Source of the DNA: Flectobacillus sp.
GTDB lineage: Bacteria; Bacteroidota; Bacteroidia; Cytophagales; Spirosomataceae
Direction of reading: 5' to 3'
Assembly (NCBI GenBank): GCA_029865665.1
Contig: JARXAV010000222.1
Coordinates: 1-6,203 of the forward strand
DNA length: 6,203 nt
Shown: positions 1-5,164 of the stretch, one piece after another
Layout of the letters: every line of letters begins with the position of its first letter
Position numbering within the stretch: position 1 is the stretch's first letter
The notes under the pieces: generated by a model
Database searches by the model: none
Seen by the model: the letters and a program-made list of their open reading frames with translations, nothing else
What the model was told of the DNA's origin: nothing
Program-made: the position numbers and the translations under genes

Positions 1-388
1 GCGTTAAAATACTTGCTCCATATACAAGAATCAGCCAATTCGCTCCCAAAACGATAGGCACATCCCACAATTGAATCCCTAATGTTTTTCCATACCAATA
101 TGTACCAAAAATCAACGAGGTCTTTACCCCCAACACTTCAATGAGAAAGCCTGCACTAAAAGTAAGTAGAGCAAAGCGAGCAAAAGAACGATTGATGGAT
201 GGTTGATAAAGAAGAATTAACCCTAGAGACACCCATAAATTGATGGATGAAAAAAACTTAAAAAAACCTTGTACCGATGATATATGTAATCCGATAAGCC
301 CTGTGAAATACATTAGAGGAAGCACAATAAAAACCTGTTTCCTATAACGTTGTGTAATAAGTTGCTGTATTTGATGGAAGCTAAACAT
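1..388 (-). CDS. Carotenoid biosynthesis protein, CruF-like carotenoid 1',2'-hydratase family (partial, C-terminus off the left edge)
   Basis: Reading the minus strand from an ATG at 386-388 gives 129 uninterrupted codons that run off the window, so the C-terminal part is missing. The product is strongly hydrophobic, with likely membrane segments near residues 19-39, 48-63, 70-87 and 109-128. The most telling stretch is residues 84-100, EVLGVKTSLIFGTYWYG, followed by a DVPIVLGANWLIL segment. This pattern is characteristic of the bacterial carotenoid biosynthesis membrane family that includes CruF, the gamma-carotene/lycopene 1',2'-hydratase. In Bacteroidetes such enzymes add the tertiary hydroxyl of myxol-, saproxanthin- or flexixanthin-type pigments; which pigment is made here cannot be told. 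The start begins MFSFHQIQQL and lies 45 bp past the T-tract side of the tRNA-His terminator, so the gene needs its own promoter or read-through. Family assignment is from recalled motifs; the exact reaction is inferred. Confidence 0.8.
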   Translation of the reverse strand, partial: MFSFHQIQQLITQRYRKQVFIVLPLMYFTGLIGLHISSVQGFFKFFSSINLWVSLGLILLYQPSINRSFARFALLTFSAGFLIEVLGVKTSLIFGTYWYGKTLGIQLWDVPIVLGANWLILVYGASILT

Positions 389-433
389 AATGGTATAACT
401 GTAAGAACAGGAAATAGTTTGCACAGGTAGCAG

Positions 434-470
434 TAAAAACAAAAAAGCCTTGTCTTAAAGACAAGGCTTT
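434..470 (-). terminator. Rho-independent terminator of the tRNA-His unit
   Basis: A perfect 11-bp inverted repeat (444-454 pairing with 460-470, 5-nt loop) begins immediately beyond the 3' end of the tRNA. Read on the minus strand it is AAAGCCTTGTC, a short loop, then GACAAGGCTTT, followed by a run TTTTTTGTTTTT. GC-bearing stem plus T-tract on the minus strand makes it an intrinsic terminator for the tRNA, placed before the carotenoid gene. Confidence 0.9.
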
Positions 471-471
471 G

Positions 472-546
472 GGCGACTAATGGGATTCGAACCCATGACC
501 AACGGTACCACAAACCGCTACTCTAACCGACTGAGCTATAATCGCC
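472..546 (-). tRNA. tRNA-His (anticodon GTG)
   Basis: The minus strand folds into a complete cloverleaf. The acceptor stem is GCGATTA/TAGTCGC (7 bp with one G-U pair), the D stem GCTC/GAGT, the anticodon stem GCGGT/ACCGT around loop TTGTGGT, the variable loop 5 nt, and the T arm ATGGG-TTCGAAT-CCCAT. The anticodon GTG lies at 509-511 and reads CAC/CAU histidine codons. The acceptor is preceded by a genomically encoded G at 546 opposite C73 at 472. This extra G-1:C73 pair is the identity element recognised by histidyl-tRNA synthetase, supporting the call independently of the anticodon. The 3' CCA is not encoded (C73 is followed by CAA), so a CCA-adding enzyme must supply it. A dedicated promoter lies just upstream and a terminator just downstream, making a single-gene unit. 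Confidence 0.97.
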
Positions 547-560
547 GTGAATTGTGAGTG

Positions 561-590
561 CAAAGGTACAGCTAATTTTTAAAAAGTCAA
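561..590 (-). promoter_or_regulatory. Bacteroidetes-type promoter of tRNA-His
   Basis: On the minus strand TTGAC (586-590) is followed by TACCTTTG (561-568), a full match to the Bacteroidetes -7 consensus TAnnTTTG, with 19 nt between TTG and TA. This is the sigma-ABfr style -33/-7 arrangement rather than an E. coli sigma-70 promoter. Transcription would begin about 5-8 nt beyond the -7 box, leaving a leader of roughly ten bases before the mature tRNA 5' end at 546. Confidence 0.8.
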
Positions 591-715
591 GGCTAAATCA
601 AAAAAAATATCAACAAAAGACCTCACTTTCATACAAATCATTCATTATCAATACGTTTCATTGGTAAACAATTTTTATAAAAATTAGCGACACGGCTGTT
701 CATCTCAAATTTCAC

Positions 716-747
716 AAAACAAAAAAGCCTTCGTTTACACGAAGGCT
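716..747 (-). terminator. Rho-independent terminator of the superoxide dismutase gene
   Basis: A 9-bp perfect hairpin (726-734 with 739-747, loop TTAC) lies 22 bp after the sodA stop codon. On the minus strand it reads AGCCTTCGT, loop, ACGAAGGCT, then TTTTTGTTTTG, a typical intrinsic terminator. It separates sodA from the downstream tRNA promoter. Its core AGCCTT stem base and T-tract resemble the tRNA-His terminator, but the inner stems differ. Confidence 0.9.
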
Positions 748-769
748 CTCTGAAAAATTCAAAAGAATC

Positions 770-1378
770 TTATTTTGCAGCTTGGAAACGAGCTTCAGCT
801 TTGTTCCAGTCAACTACATTCCAGAATGCGTCGATATAATCTGGACGTTTGTTTTGGAATTTCAAATAGTATGCGTGTTCCCAAACGTCTAATCCGATGA
901 TTGGAGTACCTTTAACTTCAGCAACATCCATGATTGGGTTATCTTGGTTTGGAGTAGAAGTGATGGCTACTGAACCATCCGCTAATGCTACTAACCATCC
1001 CCAACCTGAACCAAAACGTCCAATTGAAGCTGCTTTGAAAGCTGCTTTGAACTCGTCGAAAGAACCGAATTTAGCGTTGATAGCAGCAGCTAATTCACCT
1101 ACTGGAGCACCACCACCGTTTGGAGAAAGTGTTTCCCAGAAGAATGTGTGGTTATAATGACCACCGCCATTGTTACGTACCGCAGGAGAAACCGTTGAAA
1201 TAGTAGCCATCAATTCTTCTAATGACTTACCTTCTAATGCTGTTCCTGTTACGGCTGCATTTAAGTTGGTTACATACGCATTGTGGTGACGGTCGTGGTG
1301 GATTTCCATTGTCAACGCATCAAAATTTGGTTCTAACGCATCGTTTGAATACGGTAGAGGAGCTAATACAAATGCCAT
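770..1378 (-). CDS. sodA: Superoxide dismutase, Mn/Fe family, Mn-type
   Basis: This 202-residue protein aligns end to end with the Mn/Fe superoxide dismutase family (about 200-206 residues), which converts superoxide to oxygen and hydrogen peroxide. It has no signal peptide, so it is expected in the cytoplasm. The four metal ligands are visible: His27 in MEIHHDRHH, His77 in [11 protein letters not shown], and Asp164 and His168 in the signature DVWEHAYY. Metal-type markers favour manganese: the GGH segment before the second ligand lacks the Gln typical of iron enzymes, while Gln145 in NQDNP takes that role from the C-terminal domain. Cambialistic use of iron cannot be excluded. The ATG at 1376-1378 gives the usual MAFxLxPLPY opening. 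No clear Shine-Dalgarno is seen, as is common in this phylum. The gene lies 56 bp downstream of tadA in the same direction, so co-transcription is possible, and it ends at its own terminator. Confidence 0.96.
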   Translation of the reverse strand: MAFVLAPLPYSNDALEPNFDALTMEIHHDRHHNAYVTNLNAAVTGTALEGKSLEELMATISTVSPAVRNNGGGHYNHTFFWETLSPNGGGAPVGELAAAINAKFGSFDEFKAAFKAASIGRFGSGWGWLVALADGSVAITSTPNQDNPIMDVAEVKGTPIIGLDVWEHAYYLKFQNKRPDYIDAFWNVVDWNKAEARFQAAK

Positions 1379-1434
1379 TTGTTTATGTTTTAAAGTTAAA
1401 TAATCATTCTATGAAAGAACTAAAAAAATGGGTT

Positions 1435-1875
1435 TTAAGTTCTCAATTTTGCAAAAAAACTACGTAATAACGTTTCACACTCGTCGGCTAAGATACCTGT
1501 TTTGAGCTGTGTTTTAGGGTGTAATATACTTGGTTGTATCCGAGCATATCCTCTTTTGTCATCGGATGCACCAATGACGATTCGTCCTAATTGCGACCAA
1601 AAAATAGCTCCTGCACACATCACACAGGGTTCTAAGGTGACGTAAAGCGTACAATGTTTTAGGTACTTTGCCCCCAAATGTTGGGTTGCCGCCGTTACTG
1701 CGAGCATTTCCGCATGGGCAGTAACGTCATTAAGCTTTTCGGTCTGGTTATATGCTTTGGCGATAAGCTGATTCTGACAGACAACAATTGCCCCCACAGG
1801 GATTTCGCCTTCGTCAAAAGCCATTGTTGCTTGTTGCAAAGCGAGTCGCATGAAGTATTCGTCTGAAAATATCAT
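1435..1875 (-). CDS. tadA: tRNA-specific adenosine deaminase TadA (wobble A34 to inosine)
   Basis: The product belongs to the cytidine/deoxycytidylate deaminase superfamily. The zinc site is intact: His54-Ala-Glu56 (HAE, ligand plus proton-shuttling Glu) and Pro83-Cys84-x-x-Cys87 (PCVMC). Asn43 in AYNQ and the following TAHAEMLA context match TadA, which deaminates A34 of tRNA-Arg(ACG), rather than cytidine or guanine deaminases. The length of 146 residues suits the family. I chose the ATG at 1873-1875 (MIFSDEYFMR) because family similarity begins there; an in-frame ATG at 1938 would add 21 residues (MVLVKTLIII...) resembling nothing in the family. The gene lies between aroC (117 bp upstream) and sodA (56 bp downstream), all same strand. 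No strong promoter motif was seen in front, so it may be read from upstream. A related nucleoside-deaminase role cannot be fully excluded. Confidence 0.93.
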   Translation of the reverse strand: MIFSDEYFMRLALQQATMAFDEGEIPVGAIVVCQNQLIAKAYNQTEKLNDVTAHAEMLAVTAATQHLGAKYLKHCTLYVTLEPCVMCAGAIFWSQLGRIVIGASDDKRGYARIQPSILHPKTQLKTGILADECETLLRSFFAKLRT

Positions 1876-1992
1876 ATAAGTAATAATGTTGAATTTTGGA
1901 TTTAACAATATGATGATCAATGTTTTGACCAAAACCAAAACGTCATTTAATTACCATTGATTACTTATCAGTAACGCTTTTAAGCGTGTTCT

Positions 1993-3069
1993 TTACTGGA
2001 TAGCTTTGTTTCTCATATAAAAATCAACCAATACCAAGGCTGCCATTGCTTCTACGATAGGTACAGCACGAGGCACAACGCAAGGGTCATGGCGACCTTT
2101 TCCAGAAACAACTACGGAATTGCCTTCGGCATCAATACTTTCTTGGTCTTGCATGATGGTAGCAACAGGTTTGAAGGCCGTTCTGAAATAAATATCAGCT
2201 CCGTTTGAAATCCCTCCTTGGATACCTCCTGAGTAATTGGTTTTGGTCTTAGCTACGCCGTCTTCGATGTAGATTTCGTCGTTATGTTCTGAACCAAACA
2301 TTTCTACACCTGCAAAACCGCTACCATACTCAAAGCCTTTAACAGCATTGATTGATAACATGGCTTTGCCTAATTCGGCATGTAGTTTATCAAAAACGGG
2401 CTCTCCCAAACCAACGGGTGTTCCAGTGATTACACAGTCAACGATCCCACCAATTGAATCGCCTTTCTTACGAGTTTCGTCGATATAGTCAAACATTTGT
2501 TGTGCCATTGCTGGTTCTGGACAACGTACGGCATTGTTTTCAGCTTCGGCTAAATCTAATTGTTGATAAGGGGTTTCTAATTTCAGTTTTCCAACCTGCG
2601 AAACGTATGCTTTAATATCAACACCAATTTGTTTTAGAATCATTTTTGCCACTGCTCCAGCCGCCACACGAGCAACGGTTTCACGAGCAGAACTACGACC
2701 ACCACCACGATAATCACGATTACCTCCATATTTTACATGATAGGTAAAGTCGGCATGTGAAGGTCTAAATTGTTGAGCAATGTGCGTATAATCTTTAGAA
2801 CGTTGGTCGCCATTCCAAACCATCATGGCGATAGGCGTTCCTGTGGTTTTTCCTTCAAATGTTCCAGAAAGTACTTGAAATTCATCCGCTTCACGACGTT
2901 GCGTAGTGATGCGAGATTGCCCAGGTTTACGACGGTCTAATTCGCTCTGGATAAACTCCATATCAAAGTCAATACCCGCAGGGCATCCGTCTAAAATTAC
3001 GCCAACAGCCGCCCCATGCGACTCCCCGAAAGTACTAATCTTAAATAACTTACCGTAAGTGCTACTCAT
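1993..3069 (-). CDS. aroC: Chorismate synthase
   Basis: This 358-residue protein catalyses the last shikimate step, 1,4-elimination of phosphate from 5-enolpyruvylshikimate-3-phosphate to give chorismate, using reduced FMN. All three family signatures are present: GESHGAAVG around residues 15-23, [10 protein letters not shown] at 122-131 and [13 protein letters not shown] at 325-337. Conserved His18 and His105 (RPSHAD), the basic active-site cluster around Arg46-Arg59 ([16 protein letters not shown]) and Lys300 (FRTAFKP) are intact. Length matches the compact bacterial form. There is no signal peptide, so it is cytoplasmic. The ATG at 3067-3069 gives the standard opening [19 protein letters not shown]. 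The gene starts 10 bp after the stop of the batD-like gene with no terminator between, so the two are probably co-transcribed. No other shikimate gene lies in the window. Confidence 0.97.
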   Translation of the reverse strand: MSSTYGKLFKISTFGESHGAAVGVILDGCPAGIDFDMEFIQSELDRRKPGQSRITTQRREADEFQVLSGTFEGKTTGTPIAMMVWNGDQRSKDYTHIAQQFRPSHADFTYHVKYGGNRDYRGGGRSSARETVARVAAGAVAKMILKQIGVDIKAYVSQVGKLKLETPYQQLDLAEAENNAVRCPEPAMAQQMFDYIDETRKKGDSIGGIVDCVITGTPVGLGEPVFDKLHAELGKAMLSINAVKGFEYGSGFAGVEMFGSEHNDEIYIEDGVAKTKTNYSGGIQGGISNGADIYFRTAFKPVATIMQDQESIDAEGNSVVVSGKGRHDPCVVPRAVPIVEAMAALVLVDFYMRNKAIQ

Positions 3070-3079
3070 TTTCTATGTA

Positions 3080-4549
3080 TTATTTATTACGATTTGGCAT
3101 GAAAATATAGGCCATACCAATCAACATGATAACAATTAAAATATTGGCTTCATTTTTCAATAACTTACCAATTCCCGAGCTTTCTTCAGATGAATCCAGT
3201 GAATCTAAGCCATCATAAATGGAACGTTCTCCCTCCGATTCGATGTCTGAACTGATTGTTGCACCTTTCGCTTTAAAACTTAATTGCGAGCGTAAGGTGT
3301 CATAAGTTTGCTCTTGTGGATTAAAATATATCCACTTAAAGTAATTTGATAGTACAAAGTTACCAGCCCGTTTGGGAATTAACTGAAAAGTAAAGGTTTT
3401 TGTGTGAACATTTTTTTCCTCCTCATGGTCAGTAACCATATTAATTTTGGGAGGAAATAAATCAAAATCTGGATTTTTACTTAATTCTGGCAATTTGATA
3501 GAAGACATATTCCCGTCTCCTGTAATGATAATTTTACACTGAATGGCATTCCCCGTATTTACCTGTTTTTTGTCTAATTGCTCTTTGAGGGAAAAAACGC
3601 CAACGGGTACATCTCCTTTAACAGTACTCAATTTGGGTAAATCCAGCGGTTGCAATTCCCAGCCTTTCGCTTCAAAATTAATTGGACTAAAATGCGTCGC
3701 TCCTTTTTCGTCCTCCTCTTTTCTCAACACTCGAAGCGATACCGAAGGAAAACGAATTACCTTATTATTTAAGGGGTATAAACTTGTTTGATAAAATTTG
3801 TACTGCGTATATTTTTTACCATTAATCACCATCTGTTTGGTAAGCGTTTCTTCGATGCCGTAATTTTCCTCCCAACAACTGGCTTGTTTGAGTTTCTTGG
3901 CAATGGTTGGAATTTGGATTTCATTATGATCAAATTCCATCGGTACTGTATTGTTATCGCTCACATACAAGGCAAGCGTAACGGTGAAACCCTCTCCCAC
4001 AAAAAGCGACTTTTTACTGGTGTTCAAGGCTAAGAAAGCATCAGGAATACCTCTGATAGGTTTTGTTTTGGGTACTTCAACTGTTGGAGTTTCGCTTGGC
4101 AACGCTGTTCCTAGAAGTGGTAATTCGGCTTGGGATTTCCCAACTGTTACGATACATCCTTCTGAGGGTTGTTCCGTTTTGTTGATAAGCACCTTAAAGG
4201 CTTTTACCTTAATTGTTCCTTCTCGTAGTGCTTTATAATTTTGGCTAATGGTATAAGTGATGAGTTTATGACCGCCTACAAAAGACCTCGCAATGGATTT
4301 GGTATATCCTTGTTTTACGAATCCTTTAAGCTCTGGAAACTTACATTCTGGAATTGAAGCAGTGGGGTCTTCCTGTATTTTTATGATGGCTGATATGCTA
4401 AACGGCTCTTCCAAGGCAATATTCTTGTTGCCAATTTCAACAGAATAGGACTCTTTTATGTCCTGAGCCACAGAAAATAAGGTACTTATACACCAGAACA
4501 AAGCCCACAAACCTATATTTCTTATCACTTTTTCAAACATCACAATCAT
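3080..4549 (-). CDS. BatD-like membrane-anchored periplasmic protein
   Basis: The 489-residue product has a basic, hydrophobic N-terminus (about residues 5-29, ending SVAQ-D) that looks like a cleavable signal peptide. It continues as a large beta-rich region and ends in one transmembrane segment (about 468-484) with a short NRNK tail. Three beta-sandwich-like blocks can be traced: about 33-137, 168-295 and 315-427. Recognisable BatD-family wording includes PDAFLALNTSKKSLFVGEGF, the ITGDGNMSSIKLPEL segment near 342-356 and the IPKRAGNFVL then YFNP..TYDTLRS run near 391-421. Residues 428-460 form an acidic, Ser-rich linker. BatD proteins are usually encoded beside batA/batB/batC and moxR, in operons historically linked to aerotolerance; biochemical function is unclear. 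Here no other bat gene is visible and the partner is aroC, 10 bp downstream. Met4 (start at 4540) is an equally plausible initiator. Beta-rich extracytoplasmic architecture is seen; role is inferred. Confidence 0.82.
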   Translation of the reverse strand: MIVMFEKVIRNIGLWALFWCISTLFSVAQDIKESYSVEIGNKNIALEEPFSISAIIKIQEDPTASIPECKFPELKGFVKQGYTKSIARSFVGGHKLITYTISQNYKALREGTIKVKAFKVLINKTEQPSEGCIVTVGKSQAELPLLGTALPSETPTVEVPKTKPIRGIPDAFLALNTSKKSLFVGEGFTVTLALYVSDNNTVPMEFDHNEIQIPTIAKKLKQASCWEENYGIEETLTKQMVINGKKYTQYKFYQTSLYPLNNKVIRFPSVSLRVLRKEEDEKGATHFSPINFEAKGWELQPLDLPKLSTVKGDVPVGVFSLKEQLDKKQVNTGNAIQCKIIITGDGNMSSIKLPELSKNPDFDLFPPKINMVTDHEEEKNVHTKTFTFQLIPKRAGNFVLSNYFKWIYFNPQEQTYDTLRSQLSFKAKGATISSDIESEGERSIYDGLDSLDSSEESSGIGKLLKNEANILIVIMLIGMAYIFMPNRNK

Positions 4550-4630
4550 TTTTATGGATTAGTATTTACCTTAACTAGTAACCGTATTTAAAGTAAAGTA
4601 AGTAATGGGACAACATACGTTGGTGTAAAG

Positions 4631-4696
4631 CCTATAAGGTTTAGTTCATAACAACCTTATAGTCAAACCTTTTAACTAAAACCCTATAGGTTTGGC
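4631..4696. repeat. Cluster of interlocking inverted and direct repeats built on CTATA(A)GGTTT
   Basis: A perfect 10-bp inverted repeat, CTATAAGGTT (4632-4641) with AACCTTATAG (4653-4662), forms a hairpin with an 11-nt loop. One base later CAAACCT (4664-4670) pairs with AGGTTTG (4688-4694), a second stem of 7 bp around a 17-nt loop that itself includes most of the palindrome CCTATAGG (4683-4690). The outer arms are near-direct copies: CCTATAAGGTTTAG (4631-4644) and CCTATAGGTTTGG (4683-4695). GGTTTAGTT (4639-4647) can alternatively pair with AACTAAAACC (4674-4683) with one bulge. There is no T-tract, so it is not an ordinary terminator. It may be a dispersed intergenic palindromic element or a regulator-binding region; the sequence alone does not decide. 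Confidence 0.7.
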
Positions 4697-4808
4697 TAAA
4701 TAATTCCTTGTACTTATCTTGAAATAAATCTTACCAAATGTTTACTAATAAAAATACTTAATTTACGAAAAAAATCTGAGTAGATAGACTCATTTAAACC
4801 AAGACAAA

Positions 4809-4839
4809 TTGACAATCAAATAATTAACTATTACATTCA
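4809..4839 (+). promoter_or_regulatory. Possible promoter of the small plus-strand gene
   Basis: TTGAC at 4809-4813 is followed, 20 nt after its TTG, by TACATTCA at 4832-4839, which matches four of the six fixed positions of the TAnnTTTG -7 box. Transcription would begin only a few bases before the ATG at 4850, giving a nearly leaderless message. The match is weak in such AT-rich sequence, so this is a tentative placement. Confidence 0.25.
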
Positions 4840-4849
4840 TATTGAAAAT

Positions 4850-5095
4850 ATGAACTACAATCCTTCAATTAAAATACTCCTTACCATGATGACCACTTTA
4901 GCTTATATCGAAATGATTCTTGAAAAGGTCAGTTTTGATACAAATTTATTTGAAAAAGAGTTAACAAAGGCAATTAAAACGCTAGATAAAAACGACCGTA
5001 ACGAACTATTCCTTTGGTGCGAACACCAATTTGGAGATTCGAAAATGGAACTCATCAATCAATGCTTCAACATTCAAAAAAAATTAGTCGCATGA
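4850..5095 (+). CDS. Small hypothetical protein (81 aa)
   Basis: I do not recognise a named family. The product is 81 residues, mixed-charge and apparently cytoplasmic: no signal peptide and no clear membrane helix, although residues 8-24 are fairly hydrophobic. A charged, probably helical central segment (KVSFDTNLFEKELTKAIKTL, residues 26-45) is followed by DKNDRNELFLWCEHQFG and a helical tail ending KKLVA; the predicted fold is mostly alpha-helical. It vaguely resembles short conserved hypothetical proteins of Bacteroidetes with an LFEKEL...LWC pattern, but that is memory, not a search. Reality as a gene is supported by the open frame opposite the strand of all other genes, protein-like composition, and a strong intrinsic terminator 34 bp after the stop. 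The start is uncertain: ATG codons at residues 13, 14 and 22 are also possible, and no clear Shine-Dalgarno precedes any. Confidence 0.65.
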   Translation: MNYNPSIKILLTMMTTLAYIEMILEKVSFDTNLFEKELTKAIKTLDKNDRNELFLWCEHQFGDSKMELINQCFNIQKKLVA

Positions 5096-5128
5096 ACCCT
5101 ATTTTTACCTCTTCTATTAATCTATAAC

Positions 5129-5162
5129 AGCCGCTGAGAAAACTCTCAACGGCTATTTTTTT
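5129..5162 (+). terminator. Rho-independent terminator of the small plus-strand gene
   Basis: AGCCG (5129-5133) and TGAGA (5135-5139) pair with TCTCA (5144-5148) and CGGCT (5150-5154), an 11-position stem with one C/A mismatch and an AAAC loop. It is followed directly by ATTTTTTT on the plus strand. The opposite strand has no T-run after the hairpin, so it serves the plus-strand gene; it ends just short of the converging T9SS cargo gene's stop codon. Confidence 0.9.
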
Positions 5163-5164
5163 AT

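Larger units (their letters stand above)
4550..4849. other. Divergent intergenic region between the batD-like gene and the small plus-strand gene
   Basis: This AT-rich stretch of 300 bp holds no credible coding region. It must contain the promoters of the batD-aroC unit (minus) and of the 81-codon gene (plus), but neither shows a full TTTG/TAnnTTTG pair. The only exact -7 match, TAGGTTTG at 4687-4694 on the plus strand, lies inside the repeat cluster and lacks a TTG element at the right distance. The main recognisable structure is the repeat cluster at 4631-4696. Confidence 0.6.

Noticed and set aside
313..513. A 66-codon minus-strand open frame
   Set aside because: It runs out of the tRNA-His gene, through the terminator hairpin and into the carotenoid gene in another frame; its opening resembles the usual spurious translation of a tRNA.
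897..1467. Plus-strand open frames opposite sodA
   Set aside because: They lie antisense to an unmistakable superoxide dismutase and have no recognisable domains.
1922..1935. Inverted repeat GTTTTGACCAAAAC upstream of tadA, considered as an operator
   Set aside because: A 5-6 bp palindrome in AT-rich sequence is expected by chance, and no promoter element lies beside it.
1876..1938. N-terminal extension of tadA from an upstream ATG
   Set aside because: The 21 extra residues are hydrophobic and unlike any TadA start; family similarity begins at the ATG at 1873-1875.
1974..1987. Small hairpin ACGCTT/AAGCGT just after the aroC stop, considered as a terminator
   Set aside because: The stem is only 5-6 bp, the loop is very tight and no T-run follows on the minus strand, so termination is not supported.
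3543..4238. Three plus-strand open frames of 81-95 codons within the batD-like gene
   Set aside because: They are opposite-strand shadows of a clear coding region, and their translations have no protein-like pattern.
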